The notes beneath the pieces are model-generated. The model was given only the letters and a program-made list of their open reading frames with translations, made no database searches and was not told where the DNA came from. Source: Kosakonia sp. BYX6 (GTDB taxonomy: Bacteria > Pseudomonadota > Gammaproteobacteria > Enterobacterales > Enterobacteriaceae). Taken from it: DNA of 64,000 bases. Shown here in pieces: positions 1-9,541 of this stretch. Within the stretch, counting starts at the first letter, position 1; each line of letters opens with the position of its first letter. The stretch is from assembly GCF_038449125.1 (NCBI RefSeq), contig NZ_CP151800.1, positions 3,258,406 to 3,322,405 on the forward strand, read 5' to 3'. Both the position numbers and the translations under genes were made by a program.

Positions 1-596
1 TGCCACGGCAAACGCCAGAACGCCGCCTGCGAGGCGTCATCGAATTCATGATATTCCGGCCCCGGTAACGCGCGAATTCGGTTATTCCACAGCAGTTGTT
101 TGACGCCCTGCGAGGTACGAAAAGTCGGCGCTTTCTCGCTCAACGGCAGCGTATCGCCATCACGCAATAGCCGCCCTTCCAGCCCGCCAATGCCGGTTTT
201 CAGATCGGTACTGCCCGAGCCCATCACATCTGGCAGCGCAAAACCACCCGCCACCGCCAGGTAACTACGCACACCGTGCAGCGGCCTTTTCAGCACCAGC
301 CGTTGCCCGGCTCTCGCGGCGAACCGCCAGCCGGTCCACACCGCTTCGTCGTCTAATTTCGCCTCGCAACCTGCGCCGGTCAGCGCAAACCAGCAATCGC
401 GACCGAACACCACTTCACACTGGCCGAGGGTAATTTCCAGCGCTGCCGCTTGGGGCGCATTGCCCACCAGCGCGTTGGCAATCTGCAGTGCCGGGCCGTC
501 CAGCGCGCCGCAGTAGCTGACGCCGGACTGGCGCAGCCCGCCGCGTTTACCGCCCTGCAACGTGGTGTAAATGCCCGCGCGGATAATGCTTAACAT
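1..596 (-). CDS. pxpC: 5-oxoprolinase subunit C (PxpC/YbgK), partial
   Basis: The reading frame starts with ATG at 594-596 and is still open at the left window edge, so only about the first 198 residues are present. The protein is the allophanate-hydrolase-subunit-2-like part of the PxpABC 5-oxoprolinase, which opens 5-oxoproline to glutamate using ATP in the cytoplasm. The N-terminus has the family opening ([11 protein letters not shown], then GGKRGG and [10 protein letters not shown]) and an internal [11 protein letters not shown] segment typical of this cyclophilin-like domain. Its start overlaps the end of pxpB by 7 bases, which indicates translational coupling. The identification is secure; the C-terminus and the expected pxpA gene lie outside the window. 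Confidence 0.93.
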   Translation of the reverse strand, partial: MLSIIRAGIYTTLQGGKRGGLRQSGVSYCGALDGPALQIANALVGNAPQAAALEITLGQCEVVFGRDCWFALTGAGCEAKLDDEAVWTGWRFAARAGQRLVLKRPLHGVRSYLAVAGGFALPDVMGSGSTDLKTGIGGLEGRLLRDGDTLPLSEKAPTFRTSQGVKQLLWNNRIRALPGPEYHEFDDASQAAFWRLPW

Positions 597-1246
597 ACGC
601 CCTCCTTGCGCGGGATAAACCGCAACGTGTCGCCGGGGCGCAGCAGTGCCGGTTCGGGCAATCGGGGGTTAAACAGGGCCAGATCGGTGCGGCCAATCAG
701 GTTCCAGCCGCCGGGTGTTTGCAGTGGGTAGATACCCGTTTGTGCCCCGCCAATGCCCACCGAACCGGCGGGCACACTGACGCGCGGTTCGGCGCGCCGC
801 GGAGTCGCCAGCGCCTCCGGCATGCCGCCCAGGTACGGGAAGCCCGGCTGAAAACCGATAAACCACACCACGTAATCGATGGAGGCATGCAGCTCAACCA
901 CCTGCTTTTCGCTCATGGCGCAGTGTTCAGCCACCAGCCCGAGATCCGGCCCGGCATCGCCGCCATACAGCACCGGGATCTCGATAGCGCGGGATTCCGG
1001 CTCCAGCGCTTCACTCTCTTCCCACCAGCGCTGCAAACGTTCGATGGCATCCAACGCCAGCGAATCGGGATCGCGCAGCACAACGGTGATGTTATTCATG
1101 CCCGGAATGGCTTCCACCACCTCCGGGAACCCGGCCAGACGCTGCGTCAGCCGCCAGATGCGTTTTTGGGTCGCCAGTTGCACGGGCGGCTCCAACTCCA
1201 GTACCACAGCCGTTTCCCCTAACAAATAACAACGTGCTCGCTGCAC
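590..1246 (-). CDS. pxpB: 5-oxoprolinase subunit B (PxpB/YbgJ)
   Basis: This 218-residue protein is the allophanate-hydrolase-subunit-1-like partner of PxpC and takes part in ATP-dependent cleavage of 5-oxoproline, a metabolite-damage product. Recognisable segments are [14 protein letters not shown] near residue 135 and the [15 protein letters not shown] stretch near residue 165, both typical of the family. The start is GTG at 1244-1246, preceded by an AAGGAG-like ribosome binding site that lies over the end of ybgI. It is the fourth gene of a closely spaced minus-strand run (rudS, phrB, ybgI, pxpB, pxpC) and overlaps pxpC. Confidence 0.94.
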   Translation of the reverse strand: MQRARCYLLGETAVVLELEPPVQLATQKRIWRLTQRLAGFPEVVEAIPGMNNITVVLRDPDSLALDAIERLQRWWEESEALEPESRAIEIPVLYGGDAGPDLGLVAEHCAMSEKQVVELHASIDYVVWFIGFQPGFPYLGGMPEALATPRRAEPRVSVPAGSVGIGGAQTGIYPLQTPGGWNLIGRTDLALFNPRLPEPALLRPGDTLRFIPRKEGVC

Positions 1247-1257
1247 TTGCCTGCTCC

Positions 1258-2001
1258 TTACGCCGGGTTAGGAATGTCGATAAAGGTGACGTCGAGTTCG
1301 GTGTTTTCATTGAGCCAGTCGCTCAATGCGCGAATACCGCCGCGCTCGGTGGCATGGTGGCCTGCGGAGTAGAAATGCAGCCCTTGTTCACGCGCGGAGT
1401 GAATGGTCTGCTCCGACACTTCGCCGGTGATAAACGCATCGACGCCAAAACTGGCCGCTTTATCGATAAATCCCTGGCCGCCGCCGGTGCACCATGCCAC
1501 GCGGGTGATTTTTTCAGGCCCGGTGTCGCCACACCACAGCGGTTTGCGTCCAAGGCGCGCTTCAATCCACGAGGCCAGTTCCAGCCCCGGCACCGGCATG
1601 GATAATTCGCCCCACGGCAGCAACGCTTCGATTTCGCCCATCACCGTAATGCCGAGCAACGCCGCCAGTTGCACGTTATTGCCCAGTTCCGGGTGCGCAT
1701 CGAGCGGCAGGTGATAGCCGTAAAGGTTAATGTCGTTCGCCAAAAGCGTTTTCAGGCGGTTACGCTTCATGCCGCGAATAATCGGCGCTTCGTTTTTCCA
1801 GAAATAACCGTGATGGACAATCACTGCATCGGCTTCCAAACGCACGGCTTCGTCGAGCAAGGCCTGGCTGGCGGTCACGCCGGTGACAATTTTCTGTACC
1901 GTTTCGCGCCCCTCAACTTGCAGGCCGTTCGGGCCATAGTCGCTGAACGCCGCACTGTTGAGTTTTTCGTTAATCAGTTTTTCCAGTTCGGTATTTTTCA
2001 T
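1258..2001 (-). CDS. ybgI: NIF3/DUF34 family metal-binding protein YbgI
   Basis: A 247-residue member of the NIF3 (DUF34) family, a hexameric toroid protein that binds two metal ions; its biochemical role is unsettled. Visible family features are the N-terminal [10 protein letters not shown], the metal-ligand HHG motif in VIVHHGYFW, the [10 protein letters not shown] segment with further ligands, and the C-terminal [10 protein letters not shown] chose ATG at 1999-2001 because it gives the usual family length and has a good GGAGTG ribosome binding site; a longer reading frame upstream lacks support. It starts 10 bases after phrB ends and stops 11 bases before pxpB. In E. coli a peptide transporter gene (dtpD) separates phr and ybgI; that gene is absent here. 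Confidence 0.93.
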   Translation of the reverse strand: MKNTELEKLINEKLNSAAFSDYGPNGLQVEGRETVQKIVTGVTASQALLDEAVRLEADAVIVHHGYFWKNEAPIIRGMKRNRLKTLLANDINLYGYHLPLDAHPELGNNVQLAALLGITVMGEIEALLPWGELSMPVPGLELASWIEARLGRKPLWCGDTGPEKITRVAWCTGGGQGFIDKAASFGVDAFITGEVSEQTIHSAREQGLHFYSAGHHATERGGIRALSDWLNENTELDVTFIDIPNPA

Positions 2002-2011
2002 TGTCACTCCT

Positions 2012-3424
2012 TTAGCCTTTGCGGGCGGCTTCATAGGCCGCCAGTGTGGCGGTTCGCGCCTGTTTATGGTCAACAATCGGGCGGGGATAATTGAGCTTAA
2101 CGCCCTGTTTATCCGCCCAAACCCAGGGTTGATGAATCGCTTTTTGCGGCACGTCTTTCAGTTCCGGCAGCCAATGGCGGATAAATTCGCCGTCGGCGTC
2201 AAAGCGCTCCCCCTGAGTGGTGGGGTTGAAGATACGAAAATAGGGCGCGGCATCCGTACCGGTTGAGGCTGCCCACTGCCAGCCGCCGTTGTTCGCCGCC
2301 AGATCGCCATCAATCAACTGAGAAATAAAATAACGCTCTCCGCGTCGCCAGTCGATAAGCAAGTCTTTGACCAGAAAGCTGGCGGTAATCATACGCAGGC
2401 GATTATGCATCCAGCCTGTGGCATTCATCTGGCGCATCGCCGCATCGACAATCGGGTAACCGGTGTTGCCGTTTTGCCAGGCGTCCAGTTGCGAAGGGTT
2501 ATCCTGCCACTGCACATTTTCGGTCCAGCGGATAAACGGCCGGTGCTTGCACAGCGACGGGTTGTAGGTCATCAGATGGCGATAAAACTCGCGCCAAATC
2601 AGTTCATTCAACCAGACCGCACCCGGCCCGCCGTCCAGCGCTTGCGGGCATTCAGCCAATAAACGGTGCAGGCACTGGCGCGGCGACAACGCACCGATCG
2701 CAAGGCAAGCCGATAAACGGCTGGTGCCTTCAATGGCCGGGAAATCGCGCTGCTGCTCATACTGCGCCGCCAGATGCTGGCAAAAATGGCGTAATTGGGC
2801 GATGGCGCGGGTTTCATCCGCCGCGAATAAGGTGTCGTCAAAGTCTTGCTGCGGGTAATTAAGGGTTATTGGTTTCGCGTTAATTGCGCCGCTTTCCCGC
2901 GCACGCGGTGCGGCAACACATTCCGGCAAGTCCTCTTTCAGGCGGCGCAAAAAGGCGTTTTTGAAAGGCGTAAACACTTTGTACATTTCATGATTGCCGG
3001 TCATCACGCTGCCCGGCGCCAGCATCACGCTGTCGTCAAAGCCCTGGCACGCGACATCGGGCAGCGCTTTTTCGACTGCCGCATCGCGCTGACGCTCGTT
3101 GAATTCATATTGATAGTTGTAAAACAGATGGCTCACGTTCTCGCTGTCGCAAACCGCGACCACTTCCTGCACGCTGGCGGCAAAGTCGTCGGCTTCGCGG
3201 TAAATCAGCGGGATGCCTTTTTCCGCCAGCGCCTGTTGCAGGGCATTGAGATGCACGTTAATCAGCGCCGCCTGACGCGGCGCCATCTCGTGTTGTTGCC
3301 ATTGTTGGGGAGTGGCGATAAACAGCGCTTTTACGTCGGCGTTCGTGCGACGGCATGCGGCCGCGAGCGCAAGGTTGTCATGCACGCGCAAGTCCGCGCG
3401 AAACCAGACCAAATGGGTGGTCAT
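2012..3424 (-). CDS. phrB: Deoxyribodipyrimidine photolyase (CPD photolyase)
   Basis: This 470-residue FAD and folate-dependent enzyme uses blue/near-UV light to split cyclobutane pyrimidine dimers. The N-terminal photolyase domain begins with MTTHLVWFRADLRVHDN. The C-terminal FAD-binding domain contains IWREFYRHL, the NTGYPIVDAAMRQ motif, GWMHNRLRMI and GGWQWAASTGTDAAPYFRIF, all classic class I photolyase segments. The start at 3422-3424 follows rudS by 7 bases, so the two genes are almost certainly co-transcribed. Length and motifs match the E. coli enzyme; no damage to the gene is seen. Confidence 0.97.
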   Translation of the reverse strand: MTTHLVWFRADLRVHDNLALAAACRRTNADVKALFIATPQQWQQHEMAPRQAALINVHLNALQQALAEKGIPLIYREADDFAASVQEVVAVCDSENVSHLFYNYQYEFNERQRDAAVEKALPDVACQGFDDSVMLAPGSVMTGNHEMYKVFTPFKNAFLRRLKEDLPECVAAPRARESGAINAKPITLNYPQQDFDDTLFAADETRAIAQLRHFCQHLAAQYEQQRDFPAIEGTSRLSACLAIGALSPRQCLHRLLAECPQALDGGPGAVWLNELIWREFYRHLMTYNPSLCKHRPFIRWTENVQWQDNPSQLDAWQNGNTGYPIVDAAMRQMNATGWMHNRLRMITASFLVKDLLIDWRRGERYFISQLIDGDLAANNGGWQWAASTGTDAAPYFRIFNPTTQGERFDADGEFIRHWLPELKDVPQKAIHQPWVWADKQGVKLNYPRPIVDHKQARTATLAAYEAARKG

Positions 3425-3431
3425 AATGCTC

Positions 3432-4388
3432 CTAATGTCCGTAACGTAAGCGCAGCGCTTCCGGCCAGGGGTCAAAATAGCGTTGCCCGGCCAGGTACGC
3501 GTCGGGAAATTCCGCCATATAGTGTTTGAGTAAAGTCACCGGCGCAAGCAGCGGTTGGATACCCTGCCGGTAACTGTCAATCAGCGAAGAGAGTTCCTCA
3601 CGCTGGCGGGCGTTAAGCTGTTTGCGAAAGTAGCCCTGCACATGCATCAGCACATTGGTATGGTTGCGCCGGGTCGCCTGATGCGAGAGCAGATCCATCA
3701 AGCGTTGGCGGTATTCCACAAACCAGTCGTCAAGCGACACCCATTCGTGGATTGCCGCCACAAAGCGCCCCAGTTCGCGGTATTTCGGCTGCGAATGCGC
3801 CAGCAACAACAGTTTGTAGCGGCTGTGATAGGCAATCAGTTCGCCGCGCGTTAAACCACGCTCGCGCACGCCGTTGAGTTCATGCAGGGCGTAAATGCGT
3901 TCGACGAAGTTCTCGCGAATATGGGGATCGTGCAGGCGCCCATCTTCCTCAACGGGCAGCCACGGCAGCGCTTGCATGAGGATTTCGGTGTAGATGCCGC
4001 GTCCGGCTTTGCGGTTGTTTTTGCCCTCGGCGTCGTAAATACGCACGCGCTCCATGCCGCAGGAGGGGGATTTGGCGCAAACGATATAGCCGCACAAATG
4101 GTCGAAGCGGCTGACGCGCTCGCGGGAGAATTGCGCCATTTCGGCGGTGAGATCCCCTTCCCGCTTATCACTAAAGCGCAAGGAGATTTCATCGTTGTCC
4201 TCTTTGACCAGCCGCAATGCGGGTCGCGGCACGGTCAATCCTATCGCCATTTCCGGGCACACCGGTTCAAAACGCACCCAGGGCGATAACTCTTCAACGG
4301 CAAAGGCAAGCCGCTTGTGGCCGCCGTCAAAACGGACGGGTTCCCCTAACAAACAGGCACTGATGCCAACAGGGATTTTTTCACTCAT
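3432..4388 (-). CDS. rudS: Two-domain tRNA 4-thiouridine desulfidase RudS (DUF523/TudS + DUF1722)
   Basis: A 318-residue protein with an N-terminal TudS/DUF523 domain (about residues 5-155) and a C-terminal DUF1722 domain (about 190-305). The three cysteines expected to hold the [4Fe-4S] cluster are present: Cys12 in SACLLG, Cys44 in EPVCPE and Cys110 in SPSCGM. Published work on this fusion family (RudS) reports removal of sulfur from 4-thiouridine in tRNA, with DUF1722 helping to bind tRNA; that function is transferred here by domain match. E. coli K-12 has only the DUF1722 half (YbgA, about 169 residues), so this is the complete form. It is the first gene of the minus-strand cluster and lies immediately ahead of phrB. 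Start chosen at ATG 4386-4388 with an AAGGAG ribosome binding site. Confidence 0.88.
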   Translation of the reverse strand: MSEKIPVGISACLLGEPVRFDGGHKRLAFAVEELSPWVRFEPVCPEMAIGLTVPRPALRLVKEDNDEISLRFSDKREGDLTAEMAQFSRERVSRFDHLCGYIVCAKSPSCGMERVRIYDAEGKNNRKAGRGIYTEILMQALPWLPVEEDGRLHDPHIRENFVERIYALHELNGVRERGLTRGELIAYHSRYKLLLLAHSQPKYRELGRFVAAIHEWVSLDDWFVEYRQRLMDLLSHQATRRNHTNVLMHVQGYFRKQLNARQREELSSLIDSYRQGIQPLLAPVTLLKHYMAEFPDAYLAGQRYFDPWPEALRLRYGH

Positions 4389-4411
4389 AGCGACTCCTTT
4401 TATCGACGTAG

Positions 4412-4424
4412 TAAGTGTAGTCAA
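4412..4424 (-). promoter_or_regulatory. Candidate promoter of the rudS-phrB operon
   Basis: Only 48 bases separate the ybfA terminator from the rudS start. Read on the minus strand this gap contains TTGACTACACTTACTA. The CTACACTTA part resembles the extended -10 element preferred by sigma-S, with the start of transcription expected about 18 bases ahead of rudS. No transcript data are available; this is a motif match. Confidence 0.35.
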
Positions 4425-4436
4425 AAGGTCGCAGGT

Positions 4437-4464
4437 AAAAAAAAGCCACCGCAATTGCGGTGGC
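4437..4464 (-). terminator. Rho-independent terminator of ybfA
   Basis: A perfect 20-base palindrome (GCCACCGCAATTGCGGTGGC, 4445-4464) is followed, on the minus strand, by eight T residues. It sits 26 bases past the ybfA stop codon and separates ybfA from the rudS operon. Confidence 0.9.
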
Positions 4465-4490
4465 GATATCGGTTTGCTGTGTGTAGCCGA

Positions 4491-4697
4491 TTAATAAAAG
4501 TCGCAGGTTACTTTTTCTGCTTGATCCATCCACACCGGTTTTTCGCTGGTTTTTGCCCAGACGCGATGCAGGTAGCTGTAGAACCGTGCGCGATCTTTCC
4601 AGAACAACATCACCGGTAATGCCAGTACACCCGCCGTCACGGCGAAAGCACGACGCATCAACACAATGTGTGCCGGAAACGTTTTATATGTGTTCAT
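4491..4697 (-). CDS. ybfA: Small membrane protein YbfA (DUF2517)
   Basis: A 68-residue protein matching enterobacterial YbfA. One hydrophobic segment (about residues 17-32, [16 protein letters not shown]) precedes the conserved [14 protein letters not shown] and the C-terminal [10 protein letters not shown]. Function is unknown; in E. coli the gene also lies beside the kdp operon. The start at 4695-4697 has a strong GGGGAGAG ribosome binding site; the longer upstream reading frame is not supported. It is divergent from kdpF. Confidence 0.9.
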   Translation of the reverse strand: MNTYKTFPAHIVLMRRAFAVTAGVLALPVMLFWKDRARFYSYLHRVWAKTSEKPVWMDQAEKVTCDFY

Positions 4698-4946
4698 AAA
4701 TCTCTCCCCTTTGGCAGGCCGGTAAGCATCACCGGAAAAAGTTTTCGGACTGAAAGTGAATAACGAAAAATCAGTGCGAAATTGAAATCTGGTCAAAATA
4801 GTACCGCTTTGTTTGTAATTTTACTACTCATCCGACCACTATTTTTGTCAATTTATTGTTTATTTACATTCACCCAGTAATTAAGTTACGAAATAGTTAA
4901 ATTAATACAAATCATTAGTTAAATTGTGGTTTCTGCGCCCAGTTAT

Positions 4947-4979
4947 GCCGGATGGCGGCTAATGCTTTATCCGGCCTAC
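4947..4979. repeat. REP element
   Basis: GCCGGATGGCGGC and TTATCCGGCCTAC form the two arms of an enterobacterial repetitive extragenic palindrome between ybfA and the kdp promoter. Confidence 0.8.
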
Positions 4980-5013
4980 CGCACCGCAACATTCCCCTCA
5001 AACCCCACCGCCA

Positions 5014-5032
5014 TTTTTATATTTTTTTTACA
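5014..5032 (+). promoter_or_regulatory. KdpE binding site of the kdpFABCDE promoter
   Basis: The sequence TTTATA followed by TTTTTACA closely resembles the KdpE operator known upstream of E. coli kdpF. It lies about 85 bases before the kdpF start, the expected place for activation by phosphorylated KdpE at low external K+ or osmotic upshift. The core promoter would lie at roughly 5050-5090; I do not see a strong consensus -35, as expected for an activator-dependent promoter. Confidence 0.65.
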
Positions 5033-5115
5033 CTTACCCCGCTGATTTTTGCGAAATCTTTGCGCCGAAAATTCTACTTTCACTGCACATCCTTAAATCA
5101 CCCCGGAGGTGAACT

Positions 5116-5205
5116 GTGAGTGCAGGCGTGGTAATCGGCATCGTGCTGGTTTTCCTGTTATTGGGCTACCTGATTTACGCCCTGATTAACGCGGAGGCTT
5201 TCTGA
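5116..5205 (+). CDS. kdpF: K+-transporting ATPase subunit KdpF
   Basis: A 29-residue, single-helix membrane peptide ([20 protein letters not shown] and a short polar tail). KdpF stabilises the KdpFABC complex. The start is GTG at 5116-5118 with a GGAGGTG ribosome binding site directly upstream. The stop codon overlaps the kdpA ATG by one base, so the two are translationally coupled. Confidence 0.92.
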   Translation: MSAGVVIGIVLVFLLLGYLIYALINAEAF

Positions 5206-6881
5206 TGGCCGCTCAAGCGTTTCTTCTGCTCGCCAGCTTCCTGCTGGTGCTGTTTATGCTGGCGCGCCCGCTCGGTTCGCTACTGGCGAAGATGATTGAT
5301 GGCCAACCGCTACCGGGCGTCGGCGCGGTCGAACACCTTCTCTGGCGAGGGTTAAAGATTGATACCCGCGAAATGCACTGGCGGCACTATTTGCTGGCGA
5401 TCCTGTGGCTGAATATTCTCGGGCTTGTCGCCCTGTTCGCCCTGCTGATGTTGCAAGGCCTGTTGCCGCTGAACCCGCAAAACCTGCCAGGCCTCTCGTG
5501 GCATCTGGCGCTCAATACCGCCGTTAGTTTTGTTACCAACACCAACTGGCAATCCTATGCCGGGGAAAGCACCCTGAGCTATTTCAGCCAGATGGTTGGT
5601 TTAACGGTGCAGAACTTCTTATCGGCGGCGACCGGTATTGCGGTGGTGTTTGCGCTGATCCGCGCTTTTGCCCGCCGCAGCATGGAAACGCTGGGCAATG
5701 CGTGGGTGGATCTCACGCGCATCACATTGTGGGTGTTGCTCCCGCTGTCGCTGATTATTGCCCTGTTCTTTATTCAGCAAGGCACGCTGCAAAACCTTCT
5801 GCCATACCAGCCCTACACCTCGCTGGAAGGCGTGAAACACTTGCTGCCAATGGGGCCGGTGGCTTCGCAAGAAGCGATCAAGATGCTCGGCACGAACGGC
5901 GGCGGTTTCTTTAACGCCAACTCGTCGCATCCCTTTGAGAACCCAACTGCGCTTACCAACGTTGTGCAGATGCTGGCGATCTTCCTGATCCCGGCGGCGC
6001 TCTGTTTCGCCTTTGGTGAGGCGGTCGGCGATCGCCGACAAGGCCAGATGCTGCTGTGGGCGATGTCGATAATTTTCGTGATCTGCGCGGGAATAGTGAT
6101 GTGGGCGGAGCTGCAAGGTAACCCGCATTTCCTGGCGCTGGGCGGCGACAGCGCGATGAATATGGAAGGCAAAGAGAGCCGCTTTGGCATTCTGGTGAGT
6201 AGCCTTTACGCCGTGATCACAACTGCTGCCTCCTGCGGCGCGGTCAACGCCATGCACGACTCCTTTACCGCACTCGGCGGGATGATCCCAATGTGGTTAA
6301 TGCAGATTGGCGAAGTGGTGTTTGGCGGTGTCGGATCCGGTCTGTACGGCATGCTGCTGTTTGTATTGCTGGCGGTGTTTATCGCCGGGCTGATGATTGG
6401 CCGCACGCCGGAATTCCTCGGTAAAAAAATCGACGTGCGTGATATGAAAATGACCGCGCTGGCGATCCTCGTCACCCCGGCGTTGGTGCTGCTCGGCACG
6501 GCACTGGCAATGATGACCGACGCCGGGCGTGGCGGCATGCTCAACCCCGGCATTCACGGTTTCAGTGAAGTGCTATACGCCGTCTCCTCCGCCGCCAACA
6601 ACAATGGCAGCGCCTTTGCGGGCTTAAGCGCCAATACGCCGTTCTGGAATTGCCTGTTAGCGGTTTGCATGTTCGTTGGTCGTTTCGGCGTGATTGTCCC
6701 GGTACTGGCGATTGCCGGTTCGCTGGTCAGCAAGAAAATTCAGCCCACCAGCTCCGGCACATTATCCACCCACGGCGCGCTGTTTATCGGCCTGCTGATT
6801 GGCACGGTACTGCTGGTTGGCGCTTTGACCTTTATTCCTGCCCTGGCCCTCGGCCCGGTGGCGGAATACCTCCTATTTTGA
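5205..6881 (+). CDS. kdpA: K+-transporting ATPase subunit KdpA (K+ channel-like subunit)
   Basis: A 558-residue polytopic protein that selects and conducts K+ in the KdpFABC pump. The family repeats of selectivity-loop type are visible: [11 protein letters not shown] near residue 110, [12 protein letters not shown] near 230, [16 protein letters not shown] near 340 and [13 protein letters not shown] near 465. The ATG overlaps the kdpF stop. Length agrees with the E. coli protein (557). Followed 20 bases later by kdpB. Confidence 0.98.
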   Translation: MAAQAFLLLASFLLVLFMLARPLGSLLAKMIDGQPLPGVGAVEHLLWRGLKIDTREMHWRHYLLAILWLNILGLVALFALLMLQGLLPLNPQNLPGLSWHLALNTAVSFVTNTNWQSYAGESTLSYFSQMVGLTVQNFLSAATGIAVVFALIRAFARRSMETLGNAWVDLTRITLWVLLPLSLIIALFFIQQGTLQNLLPYQPYTSLEGVKHLLPMGPVASQEAIKMLGTNGGGFFNANSSHPFENPTALTNVVQMLAIFLIPAALCFAFGEAVGDRRQGQMLLWAMSIIFVICAGIVMWAELQGNPHFLALGGDSAMNMEGKESRFGILVSSLYAVITTAASCGAVNAMHDSFTALGGMIPMWLMQIGEVVFGGVGSGLYGMLLFVLLAVFIAGLMIGRTPEFLGKKIDVRDMKMTALAILVTPALVLLGTALAMMTDAGRGGMLNPGIHGFSEVLYAVSSAANNNGSAFAGLSANTPFWNCLLAVCMFVGRFGVIVPVLAIAGSLVSKKIQPTSSGTLSTHGALFIGLLIGTVLLVGALTFIPALALGPVAEYLLF

Positions 6882-6901
6882 GACTGGCGGAGACGCGTGA
6901 T

Positions 6902-8950
6902 ATGAGTCGCAAACAACTGGCGCTGTTCGAACCGAAGCTGGTTCGCCAGGCGCTGATCGATTCCCTGACCAAGTTAAGCCCGCAGGTGCAGTGGCGTAAC
7001 CCGGTGATGTTTATTGTCTGGATGGGCAGCCTGCTCACCACGGTACTGGCTGTCGCTATGGCGAGCGGTCATCTCGACGGCAGCGCGCTGTTTACCGGCG
7101 CGGTCAGCCTGTGGTTATGGGTCACCGTGTTGTTCGCCAACTTCGCCGAAGCGCTGGCGGAGGGGCGCAGTAAAGCGCAGGCCAATAGCCTGAAAGGCGT
7201 GAAGAAAACCGCGTTCGCCCGCAAACTGCGCGCGCCGCAGCACGATGCGCAAATCGACCATGTTCCGGCGGAGGATTTACGTAAAGGCGACGTGGTGCTG
7301 GTCGAAGCGGGCGACATTATTCCCTGCGATGGCGAAGTGATCGAAGGCGGCGCGTCAGTGGATGAAAGCGCGATCACCGGTGAATCCGCACCGGTTATCC
7401 GTGAATCCGGCGGCGATTTCGCTTCCGTTACTGGCGGCACGCGCATTCTTTCCGATTGGCTGGTGATCCAGTGCAGCGTGAACCCCGGAGAAACCTTTCT
7501 CGATCGCATGATAGCCATGGTGGAAGGCGCGCAGCGTCGCAAAACGCCAAACGAAATCGCGCTGACCATTTTGCTGGTGGCGCTGACCATTGTCTTCCTG
7601 CTGGCCACCGCCACGCTGTGGCCGTTTTCGATTTACGGCGGCACGCCGGTGAGCGTAACGGTGCTGGTCGCGCTGCTGGTTTGCCTGATCCCCACCACCA
7701 TTGGCGGGCTGTTGTCGGCTATTGGTGTCGCCGGAATGAGCCGCATGCTCGGCGCGAACGTGATTGCCACCAGCGGGCGCGCGGTGGAAGCCGCAGGAGA
7801 CGTCGATGTGTTGTTGCTGGATAAGACCGGCACCATCACCCTCGGCAACCGCCAGGCATCCGAGTTTTTACCCGCGCAAGGCGTGGATGAAAAAACGCTG
7901 GCCGATGCCGCGCAGCTCTCATCGCTGGCGGATGAAACGCCCGAAGGCCGCAGTATTGTGATTCTGGCGAAACAGCGCTTCAACTTGCGCGAGCGCGATA
8001 TGCAAAGCCTGCAAGCCACGTTCGTGCCGTTTACCGCGCAAACCCGCATGAGCGGCATCAACGTGCAGGACCGGATGATCCGCAAAGGGTCTGTCGATGC
8101 AATTCGTCGCCATATTGAGGCCAATGGCGGCCACTTTCCCGCGGATGTCGATGCGCTCGTTGAACGCGTAGCACGCCAGGGCGCAACGCCGTTGGTGGTG
8201 GCGGAAGGCGCGAAAGTGCTGGGCATTATCGCGCTGAAAGACATTGTGAAAGGCGGCATTAAGGAGCGTTTTGCCGAGCTTCGCAAAATGGGCATCAAAA
8301 CGGTGATGATCACCGGCGATAACCGATTAACGGCAGCGGCAATTGCCGCAGAAGCCGGGGTGGATGATTTTCTCGCCGAAGCGACGCCGGAAGCGAAACT
8401 GGCGCTGATCCGCCAATACCAGGCGGAAGGTCGGCTGGTGGCGATGACCGGCGATGGCACCAACGACGCGCCCGCACTGGCGCAGGCCGATGTGGCGGTG
8501 GCGATGAACTCCGGTACGCAGGCCGCCAAAGAGGCGGGCAATATGGTGGATCTCGATTCCAACCCCACCAAGCTGATTGAAGTGGTGCATATCGGCAAAC
8601 AGATGCTGATGACGCGCGGTTCGCTGACCACCTTCAGCATCGCCAACGATGTGGCGAAATACTTCGCCATTATCCCGGCGGCGTTTGCCGCGACCTATCC
8701 GCAACTGAACACGCTGAACGTGATGCACCTGCACTCCCCTGCTTCGGCGATTTTAAGCGCGGTGATTTTTAACGCGCTGGTGATTGTGTTTCTGATCCCG
8801 CTGGCGTTGAAAGGGGTGAGCTACAAACCGCTCACCGCGTCGGCGATGCTGCGCCGCAACCTGTGGATTTACGGGCTGGGTGGTCTGGTTGTGCCGTTTA
8901 TCGGCATCAAAGCCATCGATCTTGTCCTTATGCTGTTCGGCCTGGTTTAA
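6902..8950 (+). CDS. kdpB: K+-transporting ATPase subunit KdpB (P-type ATPase)
   Basis: A 682-residue P-type ATPase catalytic subunit. The phosphorylated aspartate is Asp307 in DKTGT; the TGES motif of the actuator domain is at residues 159-162, and [16 protein letters not shown] marks the hinge near residue 515. The start at 6902 ([11 protein letters not shown]) gives the normal length; the reading frame runs open much further upstream inside kdpA but that part is a shadow. ATP hydrolysis here drives K+ uptake through KdpA. Confidence 0.98.
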   Translation: MSRKQLALFEPKLVRQALIDSLTKLSPQVQWRNPVMFIVWMGSLLTTVLAVAMASGHLDGSALFTGAVSLWLWVTVLFANFAEALAEGRSKAQANSLKGVKKTAFARKLRAPQHDAQIDHVPAEDLRKGDVVLVEAGDIIPCDGEVIEGGASVDESAITGESAPVIRESGGDFASVTGGTRILSDWLVIQCSVNPGETFLDRMIAMVEGAQRRKTPNEIALTILLVALTIVFLLATATLWPFSIYGGTPVSVTVLVALLVCLIPTTIGGLLSAIGVAGMSRMLGANVIATSGRAVEAAGDVDVLLLDKTGTITLGNRQASEFLPAQGVDEKTLADAAQLSSLADETPEGRSIVILAKQRFNLRERDMQSLQATFVPFTAQTRMSGINVQDRMIRKGSVDAIRRHIEANGGHFPADVDALVERVARQGATPLVVAEGAKVLGIIALKDIVKGGIKERFAELRKMGIKTVMITGDNRLTAAAIAAEAGVDDFLAEATPEAKLALIRQYQAEGRLVAMTGDGTNDAPALAQADVAVAMNSGTQAAKEAGNMVDLDSNPTKLIEVVHIGKQMLMTRGSLTTFSIANDVAKYFAIIPAAFAATYPQLNTLNVMHLHSPASAILSAVIFNALVIVFLIPLALKGVSYKPLTASAMLRRNLWIYGLGGLVVPFIGIKAIDLVLMLFGLV

Positions 8951-8962
8951 GAGGTGAAAAAC

Positions 8963-9538
8963 ATGGCTTTATTACGTCCCGCATTTTTGCTTTTACTCCT
9001 GCTGACGTTAATTACCGGAGGGCTGTACCCGCTGGTGACCACCGCGCTGGGGCAGTGGTGGTTTCAGGATCAGGCCAACGGCTCGCTGTTGCACGAAGGC
9101 AACACGGTGCGCGGCTCGCGTTTGTTAGGTCAGGACTTTAGCGCGCCGGGTTATTTTCATGGACGCCCTTCCGCAACTGCCGACGCGCCTTATAATCCAA
9201 TGGCGTCTGGCGGCAGCAACCTGGCGGGCAGCAACCCGGAACTGGATAAACAAGTGGCCCAGCGCGTGGCGCAATTGCGGGCTGAAAATCCGCAGGCGGA
9301 AGCGCAAGTGCCGGTCGAGTTGATGACCGCTTCGGCGAGCGGCCTTGATGGGCAACTGTCGCCAAAGGCCGCCGCATGGCAAATCCCACGCGTGGCGCAG
9401 GCGCGTAAGTTATCGATTCAGGATGTGACAACACTGGTGGCGCAACATACCTCGACGCCGCTGGTGAATTTCATCGGGCAACCGGTCGTCAATGTGGTTG
9501 AACTTAATCTGGCGCTGGATGCGCTCAAGGACAAATAA
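8963..9538 (+). CDS. kdpC: K+-transporting ATPase subunit KdpC
   Basis: A 191-residue protein with one N-terminal membrane anchor (about residues 5-25, [17 protein letters not shown]) and a periplasmic domain with FHGRPSAT and [18 protein letters not shown]. KdpC assists assembly and nucleotide or K+ affinity of the pump. I prefer ATG at 8963 to GTG at 8954 because GAGGTG at 8951-8956 then serves as ribosome binding site at ideal spacing. Confidence 0.95.
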   Translation: MALLRPAFLLLLLLTLITGGLYPLVTTALGQWWFQDQANGSLLHEGNTVRGSRLLGQDFSAPGYFHGRPSATADAPYNPMASGGSNLAGSNPELDKQVAQRVAQLRAENPQAEAQVPVELMTASASGLDGQLSPKAAAWQIPRVAQARKLSIQDVTTLVAQHTSTPLVNFIGQPVVNVVELNLALDALKDK

Positions 9539-9541
9539 AGC

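Larger units (their letters stand above)
4698..5115. other. Divergent ybfA / kdpF control region
   Basis: This 418-base gap has no credible gene. It holds the AT-rich upstream region of ybfA (about 4700-4925), one REP element, the KdpE-type operator and the kdp promoter area. The AT-rich stretch 4800-4930 contrasts with the GC-rich flanks and presumably carries the ybfA promoter, but no single box stands out. Confidence 0.6.

Noticed and set aside
6650-6901. N-terminal extension of kdpB
   Set aside because: The open frame runs back into kdpA, but homology and the ribosome binding site place the start at 6902.
7633-8670. 345-residue open frame antisense to kdpB
   Set aside because: Ser/Ala/Pro-rich shadow of kdpB without motifs.
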